Below, in pieces: positions 44,901-54,431 of a stretch of DNA of 64,000 nt; position 1 is the first letter of the stretch, and every line of letters begins with the position of its first letter. The position numbers and the translations under genes were made by a program. This stretch comes from Ipomoea triloba (taxonomy: Eukaryota; Streptophyta; Magnoliopsida; Solanales; Convolvulaceae), in NCBI RefSeq assembly GCF_003576645.1, contig NC_044920.1, positions 19,769,425 through 19,833,424 of the forward strand, written 5' to 3'. Below the pieces are notes generated by a model. The model was not told the DNA's origin, did not search any database, and saw nothing but the letters and a program-made list of their open reading frames with translations.

Positions 44901-45004
44901 AATTATGAAGACTTTAAGAAATTCAAACCAAAAATAGTATTTATTTAGACTATCATTTTTAAACTAAGTATTTAAACTAACATTTTTACAAAGTTGCAAA
45001 CATT
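41978..45004. repeat. Long inverted repeat (~1.48-kb arms, ~70-bp loop) carrying RPA70-like sequence
   Basis: The left arm (41978-43461) and right arm (43533-45004) are reverse complements: AATGTTTGCAACTTTG at the start against CAAAGTTGCAAACATT at the end, and GATGAGCTTCAAATT against AATTTGAAGCTCATC at the loop. By eye the arms differ at only a few percent of positions. A transcript across it would form a ~1.5-kb hairpin, a possible small-RNA source. No flanking target duplication was found. Confidence 0.9.
43590..44587 (+). pseudogene. RPA70 C-terminal-like (Rep_fac-A_C) fragment in the right arm
   Basis: Plus-strand pieces: VDKEDIQITQEI...AGNYSVISLDY (about 43592-43665; the two parts need one frame change), ILNYNNVATNLANLEINEEI (about 43987-44045), AWIKGKISINLDNKNTWYIGCSHCLKKVY (44170-44255; WYIGCSHC holds a zinc-ribbon CxxC), and CGKKNNTGYPR (about 44288-44320; the second half of the ribbon). 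This order matches the C-terminal DNA-binding domain of replication protein A large subunit and of RPA-like proteins carried by plant Helitrons. Stops and intron-like AT gaps separate the pieces. The left arm carries the same sequence antisense. It is probably a captured fragment, not an active gene. Confidence 0.6.
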
Positions 45005-45149
45005 TATTTTAGTGACAATTATAATCAATCTCTCCTATTTTGTTTTCTCATTCATACACTTTGAATTACTGATTTAAATAAACAAATTGAAATTCAATTA
45101 TCTATGCATGAACATCTCTTATATAATCTTACATTAATATACTTTGAAG

Positions 45150-45840
45150 TAGACATGAACAATTTGTGTATACAGGTTTGACACGATAATAACACGATAA
45201 AGTTAAACACGAACACGACACGTTCAAATTTTTAACACGGATACAAACACGATTTGTTAACGGGTTAATTAAACAGGTTGACACAATAGACACCTTTTGT
45301 TAACAGGTTTCGGGTCGTGTCAACATGATAACGACACGAAACCCGTTTAAACCCGCTAAACCTATTAATATATTTATAAAATACTAAAATTTAAAGTTAA
45401 GTTTTATAAAAAAAAATGAAAAAAAGAAAAGAAATAAAACCTACAATTCAATCTATCAAACAAACTAAAAACAAATTCAATTTATAACATTTATAAAATG
45501 ATAAAAGAACATCTAAAAATCATAATTAAAAAAGTCCATATACTAGTTTTTAGAATTAAATTAAACACAATAAAAATTCAAATTTTGGATTGTTGAACAT
45601 CAATAATTGGTGTAGGATCTTGACCTAATCACCGAATGTAGTAAATTCATCCTTAGTCATGTTCATGATATCTTTTGTAATCTCATTCATGACAATGGTT
45701 CTAAGACATGAAACGTAACGGGTTCTTAACGAGTCAACCCATTAATGATCCGGAACACGTTAATGCTAAACACTAACCCGTTATTTTCGTATCCGGCTTC
45801 GTGTCATATTAATAGGTCATGTCCATAATTGCCAAATCTA
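45150..45840. mobile_element. hAT-like MITE with ACACG-rich ends, decayed
   Basis: The left part repeats AACACGA/GACACG motifs (CACGATAATAACACG, CGAACACGACACG) and CGGGTTAATTAAACAGG. The right part carries the inverted theme (AACCCGTTATTTTCG, TTCGTGTCATATTAATAGG). The ends GACATGAACAATTTG and CATGTCCATAATTGCC are partly inverted. No clear target duplication. Confidence 0.45.
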
Positions 45841-45894
45841 CTTTGAAGTACTTTTTAAAAATAAACATTGGGCACTATCACATTCGCGCAATGC

Positions 45895-46335
45895 GTGCGT
45901 GTGTGTGTGTGTGTGTATAGACACACACACACACACACACACACAAGTGAGAACAGTTGCCCAGGAGAGAACTAAGAACTAGTCGCAGCCGCGCGTCCAT
46001 GTGTCCATAATCAAATCAGATGTAATTTTAAAAAAATGACGCGGTGACATTTTCATAAATAACTCAAACTTTGGTGCAAGTAAAATGTGTTACAAGTGTA
46101 AGTTTGCAAGTAAAAAGTGCAAGTAAAATCATTTACAGGTGCAACAAATTTCATTTACAAGTGCAAGTAATTTACCCTAGTAACATTCGTTCACCTAAAG
46201 ATAAAGTCTTTCACATAGGTGCACTTAACGATAACATCTGGTGCAACTAATGATAACGTTATGTGCACTTAATATTGATGGTCAGTGTTCATTTTATTTG
46301 CACTTAGGTGCACTATATGAAACTGTTACTTGCAC
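45895..46335. mobile_element. (GT)n/(CA)n-associated element of the 57855 family, partial
   Basis: After (GT)n-TATAG-(AC)n comes GTGAGAACAGTTGCCCAGG, then CGCGTCCATGTGTCCATAA and AAAATGACGCGGTGACATTT. These are reverse-complement matches to the right end of 57855-58668. Arrays of TTACAAGTGCAAGTAA and AGGTGCACTTA follow. The other terminus is lost where the RPA-like copy begins. Confidence 0.6.
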
Positions 46336-46339
46336 TTTT

Positions 46340-47020
46340 CACCACAATGCATGTAATTAAATAGTTTGTCACTTTGTGCATAAACATTTTTAAACAGTAG
46401 CTACATCCAATATACTAATTATTTTTGTTGTCAAGATTGATACTGATTTTGATTTTAATCCAAGCAAGTTGAGTGTAAAAAATGAAATGAATTGTAAATT
46501 TATATTAGTTCTAATATATTTAAAGGATGCACAATAAGTTTTTTACATACATGATTAATGAATGCTGCAACTGTAGCTATTTTTTAAATTTCTTCATTTT
46601 TCTAGATTTGAAATATTGATTCCAGCAATGTTGTAATCTCATCATCTTTTCAATGCGTCTGTCACAATATTCTATTGCCCTACATTGACATTTTTAATAA
46701 TGAGTTTTAAATATAGCCACGTAAGATAATGATCTAATTACCATTTACATATTAGTATCAACATAAAAGCATACAAGTCTTTATGTGTACGTTCTGCTCG
46801 AGGTACGTTTGGTTCAACCATTATGGTTGAATGAATTCTTGTGGATAGAAAAATTCCTGGTTTATTTAAATAATAAGATTAGATAAGGTAGTAAAAATTT
46901 ATACATATTAATAAAAAAATACGATTTACCTTTAAAGTGAACAACTATGATATAGTTCAAAGATATTATAGGATAGTTAACCGCTTCAATTTATTGGGTT
47001 ATTTTTGATATCTTATTTGT
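46340..47020 (-). pseudogene. Third, diverged RPA70-like fragment
   Basis: It matches the left arm of the inverted repeat in order (CACAATGCATGTAATTAAATAG, ATCCAAGCAAGTTGAGTG, TCGAGGTACGTTTGG, CCTTTAAAGTGAACAAC) but with many more differences and deletions. So this is an older copy of the same unit in the same orientation as the left arm. Confidence 0.65.
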
Positions 47021-47026
47021 GAACAA

Positions 47027-47115
47027 AGAGTCAATACCGCCTCCACTGAGACCTGATCTCATGATCTCCCAATTGAGAGAGTCACTAAATGCTACTTGAC
47101 CACAAAGTCATTGAC
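47027..47115 (-). repeat. SINE family A, fragment
   Basis: On the minus strand GTCAATGACTTTGTGGTCAA, GTAGCATTTAGTG and CAGTGGAGGCGGTATTGACTC follow the head and tail of the 26724 copy. The B-box region is altered. Confidence 0.5.
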
Positions 47116-47321
47116 ACACACACACACGCTAATATTCAAGTGTATCGACATGTTCCCCTGAGTCCCTTCGTAAATGTACACAAGCTACTACACGAATGCA
47201 TTCGTATAGTAGCTTGTGTGCTAATGTTGGGCGAATTGCACACAATCTAGTCTGTGCTTCGTGTAGTAGCCTGTGTTCTTTTATAAACGGTCTTACGGGA
47301 CTCACAAGAAGAGGTGGTCTC

Positions 47322-47358
<37 letters not shown>

Positions 47359-47365
47359 TATATAT
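47100..47365. mobile_element. Fold-back element between (CA)n and (TA)n tracts
   Basis: AAGCTACTACACGAATGCA is inverted at once in TGCATTCGTATAGTAGCTTG. Outer parts CTGAGTCCCTTCG and CGGGACTCAC are also inverted. The left flank is (CA)n and the right flank (TA)n(CA)n. Non-coding; similar in setting to 38771-39275 and 57855-58668. Confidence 0.5.
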
Positions 47366-48449
47366 ATATACATAATAAAATGAGACAATAGCCAGGAAAT
47401 TGATTCAATCTTGCTGTTAAGTTTTCACCATTGTTATATTATTGATTTTGTGTTGATTGGTACCTGTTAAAATAGATTATATATATATAAAAGGATTTGT
47501 GTTGCTATATATAGAGTAATAATAAAATGAGACCAAACAGAAGTATCCTGGCTATGCTATCTTTGCAAAGAAGGATTTGTGTTGGAGAGAAACCAAAAAT
47601 ACTTCCACAGTTCCACCAACTTGGATAATGGCCTGATGCCAGTGTGGAGATTTAGGAGGAAAAGTCTACATGAAAACAACTACTAAACTCAGCATTATAT
47701 TTCTGGAAATGTTTTGAATTAAACTGAATAAAGGATATTTCTGTTTGGTCATATGTCCACTAACTTTGTAGCATGTTTCTATGTATATTTTCAGCTTCTC
47801 CACATATACATGAATCCACCTGCAAAAGCCTCCAGTACCTTTTTTACACATTCAAACATGATCTATTTGTATCTAGTCACAACATACAATACTTTTAATA
47901 CATAAGTTTGAACCCCAAACCTAAAAGTCATTCACCCGAAAAAACTTGAAAGCCAATCACCCAAGTGGAGGAGGTAAATTGCACGAAGTGCATCAACTGG
48001 CTTACAAACCTCCAAATGCTTAAAGCTAAACCTTGCTCACAAAGCAAACTTCTCAACTTATTTATAAATGCAAGTACTTCCAATACATGACACTACTTAT
48101 CATCAATCACAAAATCCAATACTTTCAATACATAAGTTTGAACCCCAAACTTAATAGCCAATCACCCGAGAAGTTTGACCCCGAACTTAAAAGCCAATTA
48201 CCCAGGTAAAGGAGGTAAATCGCAAGAAGTGCATCAACTGACCTACAAACCCCCAAATGCTTAAAGCTAAACGATGTCACTGCTAACAAAGCAAACCTCT
48301 CAACTTATTTATAAATGCAAGTATACTTCCAATACATGACACTATTTATCATCAATCACAAAATAAAGAAACTTGACAAGGGAAGATTACTCAGAAACAG
48401 TTGGAATTTATATATATATATATAAGCAAATTATTAGATGCACCTCAGA
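47366..48449. other. Intergenic, with a ~175-bp local direct repeat
   Basis: TTTGAACCCCAAAC, AGCCAATCACCC and GCACGAAGTGCATCAACTGG at about 47905-48080 recur at 48145-48320 (GCAAGAAGTGCATCAACTGA, CCCCAAATGCTTAAAGC). No gene recognised. The right end is the 3' flank of the minus-strand gene. Confidence 0.5.
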
Positions 48450-49103
48450 TCATTCGACATCAAACCCTTTCTCCTGGAGTTCAGAGATGACTTCATTCCT
48501 CATCCTCATCCACAGCTTGAGGGCTTCCTGCTCCGTCTTCTCGTCCTGCAATACTTTCTGATAATTATAAGCATCTTTTTCATACTCGATAAATCCCTTG
48601 GGCCCGATGGTTGTACCGATCATCCCTCCCTTTGCAATGAACTCTTCCATGGCTTCCTCATCACCCGGATACGGAAACTTCCGGCGCTCATAGAGATGCG
48701 CCATCTCTCTCTCTTCCTTGGGCTTAATTTTCAGCGTAAACCACCCCAATGGCGAAGTCTCATTATACCACCATGCCAAGCCGCCCACTGTGTAGCAGAA
48801 GAGCAATGCCTTGGTCCATTGTTTCCAGAAATAATGGTCCTCCTTTCCTATCCCCATTCTCCTCGTCAATTTGTCAGTACTGAATGATTTCAGCATCGCA
48901 AAACCTACAAAATCAGGTCCCCGCAGTTACAGATATGTATGTTTGTTGGTTCAGGATTTTCATCAAACACTTGATGTTCAACCGAGAAAAAACATAAGCG
49001 AGATAATTAAGCTTTATAGTGAGCTGAGCTACTAAGATAATCTCTAAAATCAGCAGAGAATTCGCTTACCTGTTTTGGCTTCTTGAAATCGCTTGCGAAC
49101 CAT
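48450..49103 (-). CDS. Two-exon gene for a small single-pass, probably mitochondrial inner-membrane protein
   Basis: Exon 1 is complement(49070-49103), starting MVRKRFQEAKT. The donor CAG|GTAAGCG is near consensus. Exon 2 is complement(48450-48904) after TTTTGTAG. The phase-1 junction is in frame and extends the protein upstream of the ATG at 48896, giving 162 residues. Features: basic N-terminus, KEDHYFWKQWTKALLFCYTV with one hydrophobic segment (ALLFCYTVGGLAWWYN, about residues 45-60), then KPKEEREMAHLYERRKFPYP, GGMIGTTIGPKGF, and a charged helix ending RNEVISELQEKGFDVE. I know it as a conserved plant protein type; an accessory subunit of mitochondrial complex I (ESSS/NDUB11-like) is one possibility but I cannot prove it. 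No breaks. Confidence 0.8.
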
Positions 49104-49216
49104 GGCAACTGGGGCGGGGCGGGACAGGGGATTTCTTGGTGAATTGAGGCAATGCTTAGAGATGATAAGTAGAGACTAATTCTGGGTGAAATTTAGAGGT
49201 GTCAAACGTGGCAATC

Positions 49217-49476
49217 ATTATTGCATGGACCATGGTCCACACAGTTGTTTGAATCAAAAATAAAAAGTACATTATTTTTGTACTGAAAATACATTATTTT
49301 TATACTGTAGGTACATTATTTTAAGGTACATTATTTTTGTACTGTAGGTACATTATTTGACAGTATATATTAAATAATGTACATACAGTACAAAAATAAT
49401 ATACCTTCAGTATAAAAATAATGTAATTCTTATTTTTGGTCCACACAGCTGTGTGGACCATGGTTCATGCAATAAT
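49217..49476. mobile_element. Fold-back MITE, 260 bp
   Basis: The left end ATTATTGCATGGACCATGG and the inverted right end ATTATTGCATGAACCATGG pair over about 35 bp, continuing through GTCCACACAG. Inside, GTACATTATTTTTGTACT repeats several times and is itself palindromic. It lies just upstream of the 49103 start codon, about 115 bp away, and so within that gene's probable promoter. Confidence 0.75.
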
Positions 49477-49676
49477 TTGCTCAAATGTGGGGTTTGGGCC
49501 GGCTTGGTCCGACCTGCTATTAGTATTAAAATTCGGTCTTGCTCATTAATATTAAAATTGGGGATTTTGGGGGATAAGGGTTTGATAATTAATACATATA
49601 ATTGGGAATATATTGTAAATATAAAGATATTTTAGGAATAAAATGTGATTTATAATGATTTTATATTAAATATAAA

Positions 49677-49679
<3 letters not shown>

Positions 49680-49736
<57 letters not shown>
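49680..49736. repeat. (TTA)n microsatellite, about 18-19 units
   Basis: An uninterrupted ATT run followed by TATATGTGTGATGTGTG and (TA)n. Confidence 0.95.
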
Positions 49737-49738
<2 letters not shown>

Positions 49739-50526
49739 GTGTGATGTGTGTATATATATAAACATTAGGCCTATAGGTTTGACAATACTTATATCATGGA
49801 TCGGATTCACCTTGTAAGGTGGACCCATGTCCATTCATACTGTATGTTCACAATTCAAATTGTGAACATTCAGTATATAAATTGTAAACATTTTGTTGTG
49901 AATATTCAGTATACAAATTGTGAACTTTTAATATGTGAATTGTGTATGTCTAGAATGAAAAAGCACGAATTAAAATATTAATCTTGTTAGTTTAATTAAT
50001 GAACATACAATTACATAAAATTATATTAATTATATAAAAAAAAATTTACTGTGAACCAAATTTGAGTATGTTAATTCTACTGCGAATAGTAGTAGATTGT
50101 TGTTGTTCAAAGCATATATATTTTTGCTGCGATCAGCAGCAAGCAAATTTCTTGATGTTAGCAGTAAAAATTTTTAAGTAAATTTGTCATCTTCAATTGT
50201 GGTACATTGTTCCTATTTACCCCATTCAGTTCTTTTTGAGCAGAAATTTTGTGAATTTAAAATTAGTCTAGCCGAAACTAAAAATCTAATGTATCAAAAA
50301 AAGGGAAAGAAGAATTCCAAATGAAGAAACATACCAACTTTTCATCCTAAAAATGCAACTATAAAAAAATCGCATTAAGTCCACTCTCACTCAAATCCCT
50401 AAACTAGAAATCAAGAACTCAAAATTCACAAGAAAATCACGAAAGAACAACTTCACAAAACTACCACACCAACCAAAGCCCCCAATCGTTATACCAGAAA
50501 TAAATTAAAGAAATCAAGTCCAAGTA
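49737..50526. other. AT-rich intergenic stretch, no gene seen
   Basis: Short repeats of AATTGTGAACATTCAGTATA at 49850-49930 in varied form; nothing else is recognised. Confidence 0.4.
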
Positions 50527-50534
50527 GTGGAAGC

Positions 50535-51082
50535 TAGGGGTGGGTACTTCGATTCAGTAAAACCGAATCGAACCGAAGTGGTTCGGTTCGGTTCGGTATA
50601 AATCGAAAGAATCGAACGGTACTTAATATAGAGAAACCAAACAAAAACCGAACCAAATCGAAAACTGTTCGGTTTTTTGTTTTTTAAATATATATATAAT
50701 ACTGTAAATAATAATAATTAATATTGATCCGTGATGAGGGGATGATGGATGAACAAGATATTACTTTAAAATTTGGATTGCTATGTTAATTTTGTGTTTT
50801 AATTGTTTTTTTTAATGTAATATTTATATTTTAGACTTTGGATTATGTGAATATGTATTGTTTGGCAGTGTGTTGTTTGGAAAATTAGTCAATGTTGAAA
50901 ATTGAACATCCTAAACCGAACCAAAATAATTCCGAACTGAAATCGAACCGTTTCATACCGAACCGAAACCGTACCGAACTTTATTGTAAAATCGAATGGT
51001 ATCATTTTTTGTAATACCGAAATGCTGATACCAAAATCGAAACAAAAAAAAATCGAACCGAATCCCGAAGTGCCCACCCCCA
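50535..51082. mobile_element. hAT-type MITE, 548 bp, CCGAAC-rich
   Basis: It is flanked by the perfect 8-bp duplication GTGGAAGC (50527-50534 and 51083-51090). The ends are TAGGGGTGGGTACTTCG and, inverted, TGGGGGTGGGCACTTCGG. Both ends carry many ACCGAACCGAA/TTCGGTTCGG repeats. The centre is AT-rich and non-coding. Confidence 0.9.
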
Positions 51083-51090
51083 GTGGAAGC

Positions 51091-52342
51091 TATAGAAAAG
51101 GAAAGTAATCATCTTTAATTTAGTCTATATATTTAAAAAGGGCATATATATATTTTTCAACACCTCATCACTTGCAAGAGAGCAATCACAGGTTCCCAGC
51201 ACGAAGTTAGTTTACGGGTTCAGTAGGTCGTATTTGGGAGAAGGACAGCGTAAAGATCATGCTTAAAGTGAATAGATTCTTTGTGTGCACCAACATTTGA
51301 TCTTGCCTGCTGGGTCATTGAGTTACCGTGAGATTGGAGTTTCAATATTTTGGGAGAAGAAGAAGAGCAAGCACATGTTTCAACAATAAAGGACCGGTTC
51401 TTCAAATTTCACTCATTTCATTCACAAAAAACAATAATTTTGCAGAATCTTCTATCTTTTAAACTTTTACAACGAATGATTGTCTACATTAGCAGTGTTA
51501 TTTACATAGTGACGGTAAATATGTTACCGGATATATTTGTGTATTAGTGAAATGTAATGAGTAATCAGTTTCAGTACAATAGTTTTGCCCCCCCCCCCTC
51601 TAACAACAGAGTCCACTACTTATACTATAATCGACAGCTCTTCTGGTGAGTGTAACGGACTCATTATGTGTCGGGTAATAATGGTTGGAGCCGATGGAGT
51701 AATGGTGTGGAGCCGCTGGAGTAATTTCCCTCTTCAATGTGTTGGTGACCGTTAGACTTCCATGTGTCCGCCTCTTAGCTTGTAGCCGTTCCATTTTACC
51801 GTTATTTGTTTTGATGGGTTAAGCGCACCGGGTCGGATCCATTACCTTGCCCAATTACCCTGTCGCTAGCCCCACTCCCGAGCCGGCGAGAGTAGTTGAG
51901 GTGGCTTAGGAGTAATGACTCGTACCAACTATAAATCTTTTAAATTATTTAGGAATCAAATTCATTTATTTTTCATCACCACTCCAGTTATTCTTTGATC
52001 TCGTATGGTTTCTTCTGCTCTTTTAAATTATTTAGGAATCAAACTATATCTCCTTTTTAATTTTTTGATAATGAATATTTTTTTTTGAATAAAGGCATTG
52101 TAAACATTGAATTCTAAATTAAAGAAATGCATACGTATTATTTTTTTGTTGTAGCTACTAATTTATTTAATTTAATAAGAGTAATAGGGTGGGGTACTTA
52201 CTTTTCAATAACATACTCTAACATATTCGTAGTATATGTTTAACAATTAATGTCAACTCAGATTGGGATGTGGTCCGAACCTAAGATCTTTCTTATAGAA
52301 ATTAATGGGTAAGTTAAAAAGTTAACGAAATATTCCGTTTTT
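51091..52342. other. Intergenic, no gene recognised
   Basis: Contains a C-run at 51588-51598 and a moderately GC-rich stretch around 51600-51900 that could be retroelement-derived (TAAGCGCACCGGGTCGGATCC). No coding frame is supported. Confidence 0.35.
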
Positions 52343-52368
52343 CGTGCATAGCACGGGTAAAACACTAG
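52343..52368 (+). mobile_element. Helitron-like 3' terminus
   Basis: CGTGCATAGCACG forms a short hairpin; nine bases later is CTAG followed by T. Plant Helitrons end in a hairpin then CTRR and insert between A and T. The 5' TC end was not located. Confidence 0.45.
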
Positions 52369-52717
52369 TTATAGTTTATACTAACGGAATGTGGAGTTAT
52401 TTAAGGGAAGAAAATAATATAATAGAGGGTAAATAAGGAAATCATAAAAAATTACTAAAATCAAAATAATATGAACCATTCGTTTAAGTAAATAATTACT
52501 ACCAACATTTTTTTTCTTCCCGTTAGAGCCTTAACTTTATTGGCTCTTATTAAGATGGCAGATAGAAAATACTTTATTTCCCTATCAGTATTATAATTTC
52601 TAGTATAAATATTAAAATTTTATCTTGACTTGACTTGTCTTACGGACAAGAATATGTGAGACGATTTCACACAAATTTTTAGGTTATATTTTTTTCAGTG
52701 TATCGTGTGGATTAGTT

Positions 52718-53305
52718 TTACCCTACCCCCAAGCGAGCGGCCAAGTGGAGAACGCCAACCGCACAATAGTGGACGGACTGAAAAAGACCCTCGAGGCCGC
52801 AGGGGGTGCATGGGTCGAAAACCTAGAAGCATTGGCACGCCAAATCTTGTGGGCATACCACACCACGCCGAGAAAAGCAACAGGGGAGACTCCATTCGCA
52901 CTATGCTACGGGTTCGAGGCACGGGCCCCCGCAGAAGTCATCCTCCCGACCCGCCAAGGGGAAGAGTACGACCCCGAGCGCAACGAGGAACACCATCGCG
53001 CCGACCTCCACATGATCGACGAGAAACGAGAAGCCGCCATGGTTCGTGCCGAGAATTACCAAAGGCAAGGCAAGGCGTACCATGACAAGAGAGTCCGACC
53101 CCGCTACTTCCAGGTCGGCGACTATGTGTTGAGGCGACGAGAGGCCAGCAAGCCTTTGGAGGGAGGCAAGCTAGCGAAACGATGGGAGGGTCCGTACATC
53201 ATCTCGGCCACGGTCCGCCCCGGCAGCTACAAGCTGAAAACACCGAAGGGAAAAGATGTAGAGAGGGCGTGGAATTCAGAGCACCTGCTCAAGTACTATC
53301 AATAA
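52718..53305 (+). pseudogene. Ty3/gypsy integrase C-terminal fragment
   Basis: The frame opens inside the integrase core: YPQASGQVENANR (52719-52757), then ILWAYHTTPRKATGETPFAL, and the C-terminal barrel VGDYVLRRREASKPLEGGK, AKRWEGPYII, GSYKL and WNSEHLLKYYQ before the stop at 53303-53305. Most of pol, including RT and the catalytic DD part of integrase, is absent. The remaining frame is intact, suggesting a fairly young fragment. Orientation is opposite to the downstream antisense gene. Confidence 0.85.
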
Positions 53306-53494
53306 ATGTCGTGTTGTAAGGCGGTCCGACCCCTTAATATTGCATTCCCTAATAAACAACAAGTTTTCTCTCACTTGTGTTAGTAGCTACAATCGACAAA
53401 AGTCGCGAGTCATCTTTCGGCCGACCTCCGAGGTCGACCGACCTCACAGCAAATACCCTAGCCTACCTCTTTAAACGGCTAAACGGCTAAGCGC

Positions 53495-53875
53495 CTAGGG
53501 GTGATACGAGGTCCGACCTCGTCCATCGCCGAACGGACAAGTCTTTCGGACTCGTGACCAAAAGGTCCCAACCCGACAAGGCAAACGCCCTAGGGACAAT
53601 ACAAGGCCCGACCTTGACTATTGTCGAACGGAAGAGTCCTTAGACGCAAGACCGAATGGTCTCGACATAGGACGACTATGACACCCTAGGGGCGGTACGG
53701 GGTCCGACCCCGACTATCGCCGAACGAAAGAGTCTTTAGGCGAAAGGCCAAGAGGTCTTGGCTTAGAACGACTTACATCCTAGTGAGGGTACGAGACTCA
53801 ACCTCCGAGGTTCAATCTCGCCTACCATCGAACGGATGTGCTAAGGGTCGTGGGTTGAGGTACCCCGACCTAACG
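53495..53875 (+). repeat. ~95-bp tandem array, four diverged units, in the Tat 3' region
   Basis: Units begin CTAGGGGTGATACGAGGTCC (53495), CTAGGGACAATACAAGGCCC (53590), CTAGGGGCGGTACGGGGTCC (53686) and CTAGTGAGGGTACGAGACTC (53780), spaced 94-96 bp. Each has a CGCCGAACG-like segment and AGTCTTT. The fourth is the most diverged. Confidence 0.85.
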
Positions 53876-54431
53876 CCAACGTAAAAAGCAAAGTTACAAC
53901 AAAAGCATAAACGAAAAACACAAGTTTTTTCTAAACAAAAGTACGCGAGTACCACAAGAGCACATCGGGAAACGTAGCGAATCCTACCGAACCTGCTTCT
54001 GCCGACCTCAACGAGGCCAGCCTCGACATCGGCCGACCTCCGCCGCAGCCGACCTCGGCGGTGGCCGTGGTTGGCGGTGACCAAGGTCGGCGGTGGCCGG
54101 AGTCAACGGTAGCTGAGGTCGGCGGTGGCTGACCTCGGCAAACACAAGGCATGAGGCCCCGGGCCTTTGCGCCTCACTCGACTCCCGTTGACGGGGCACG
54201 ATCTCAAACTACAATTCACAAAATATATGATGGGTAGAAAAGGAGTTGCGACAAGGGGACAAGATATGCAAAATAAAGTCAAATAGCTGTTGCGTGTCAC
54301 AGACACATGCAAAATGTTCATCATAATAAAGAAGCTAAGTGCAATGAAGATGTTCAACATACATCACCAAAATAAGGTAGCAAGGTGTTCATAACACACC
54401 GTCAAAAAAGAAGCAAAGCAGGAAAAACTAT
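53876..54431. other. Tat 3' region, non-coding, GGTCGGCGG repeats
   Basis: GC-rich GGTCGGCGGTGG/GCCGACCTC variants at 53990-54140 in both orientations, then an AT-richer part. Open frames are low complexity. It forms the 3' flank of the antisense gene. Confidence 0.5.

Noticed and set aside
45893..45945. (GT)n-TATAG-(AC)n as a telomere- or recombination-type signal
   Set aside because: It is a simple dinucleotide tract beside a microsatellite-associated element; nothing more specific is supported.
48438..48887. Plus-strand 149-codon open frame
   Set aside because: It is the antisense shadow of the exon 2 coding region of the minus-strand gene.
52705..53085. Alternative 126-codon frame across the integrase fragment
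   Set aside because: An out-of-frame shadow; the 52718-53305 frame has the integrase motifs.
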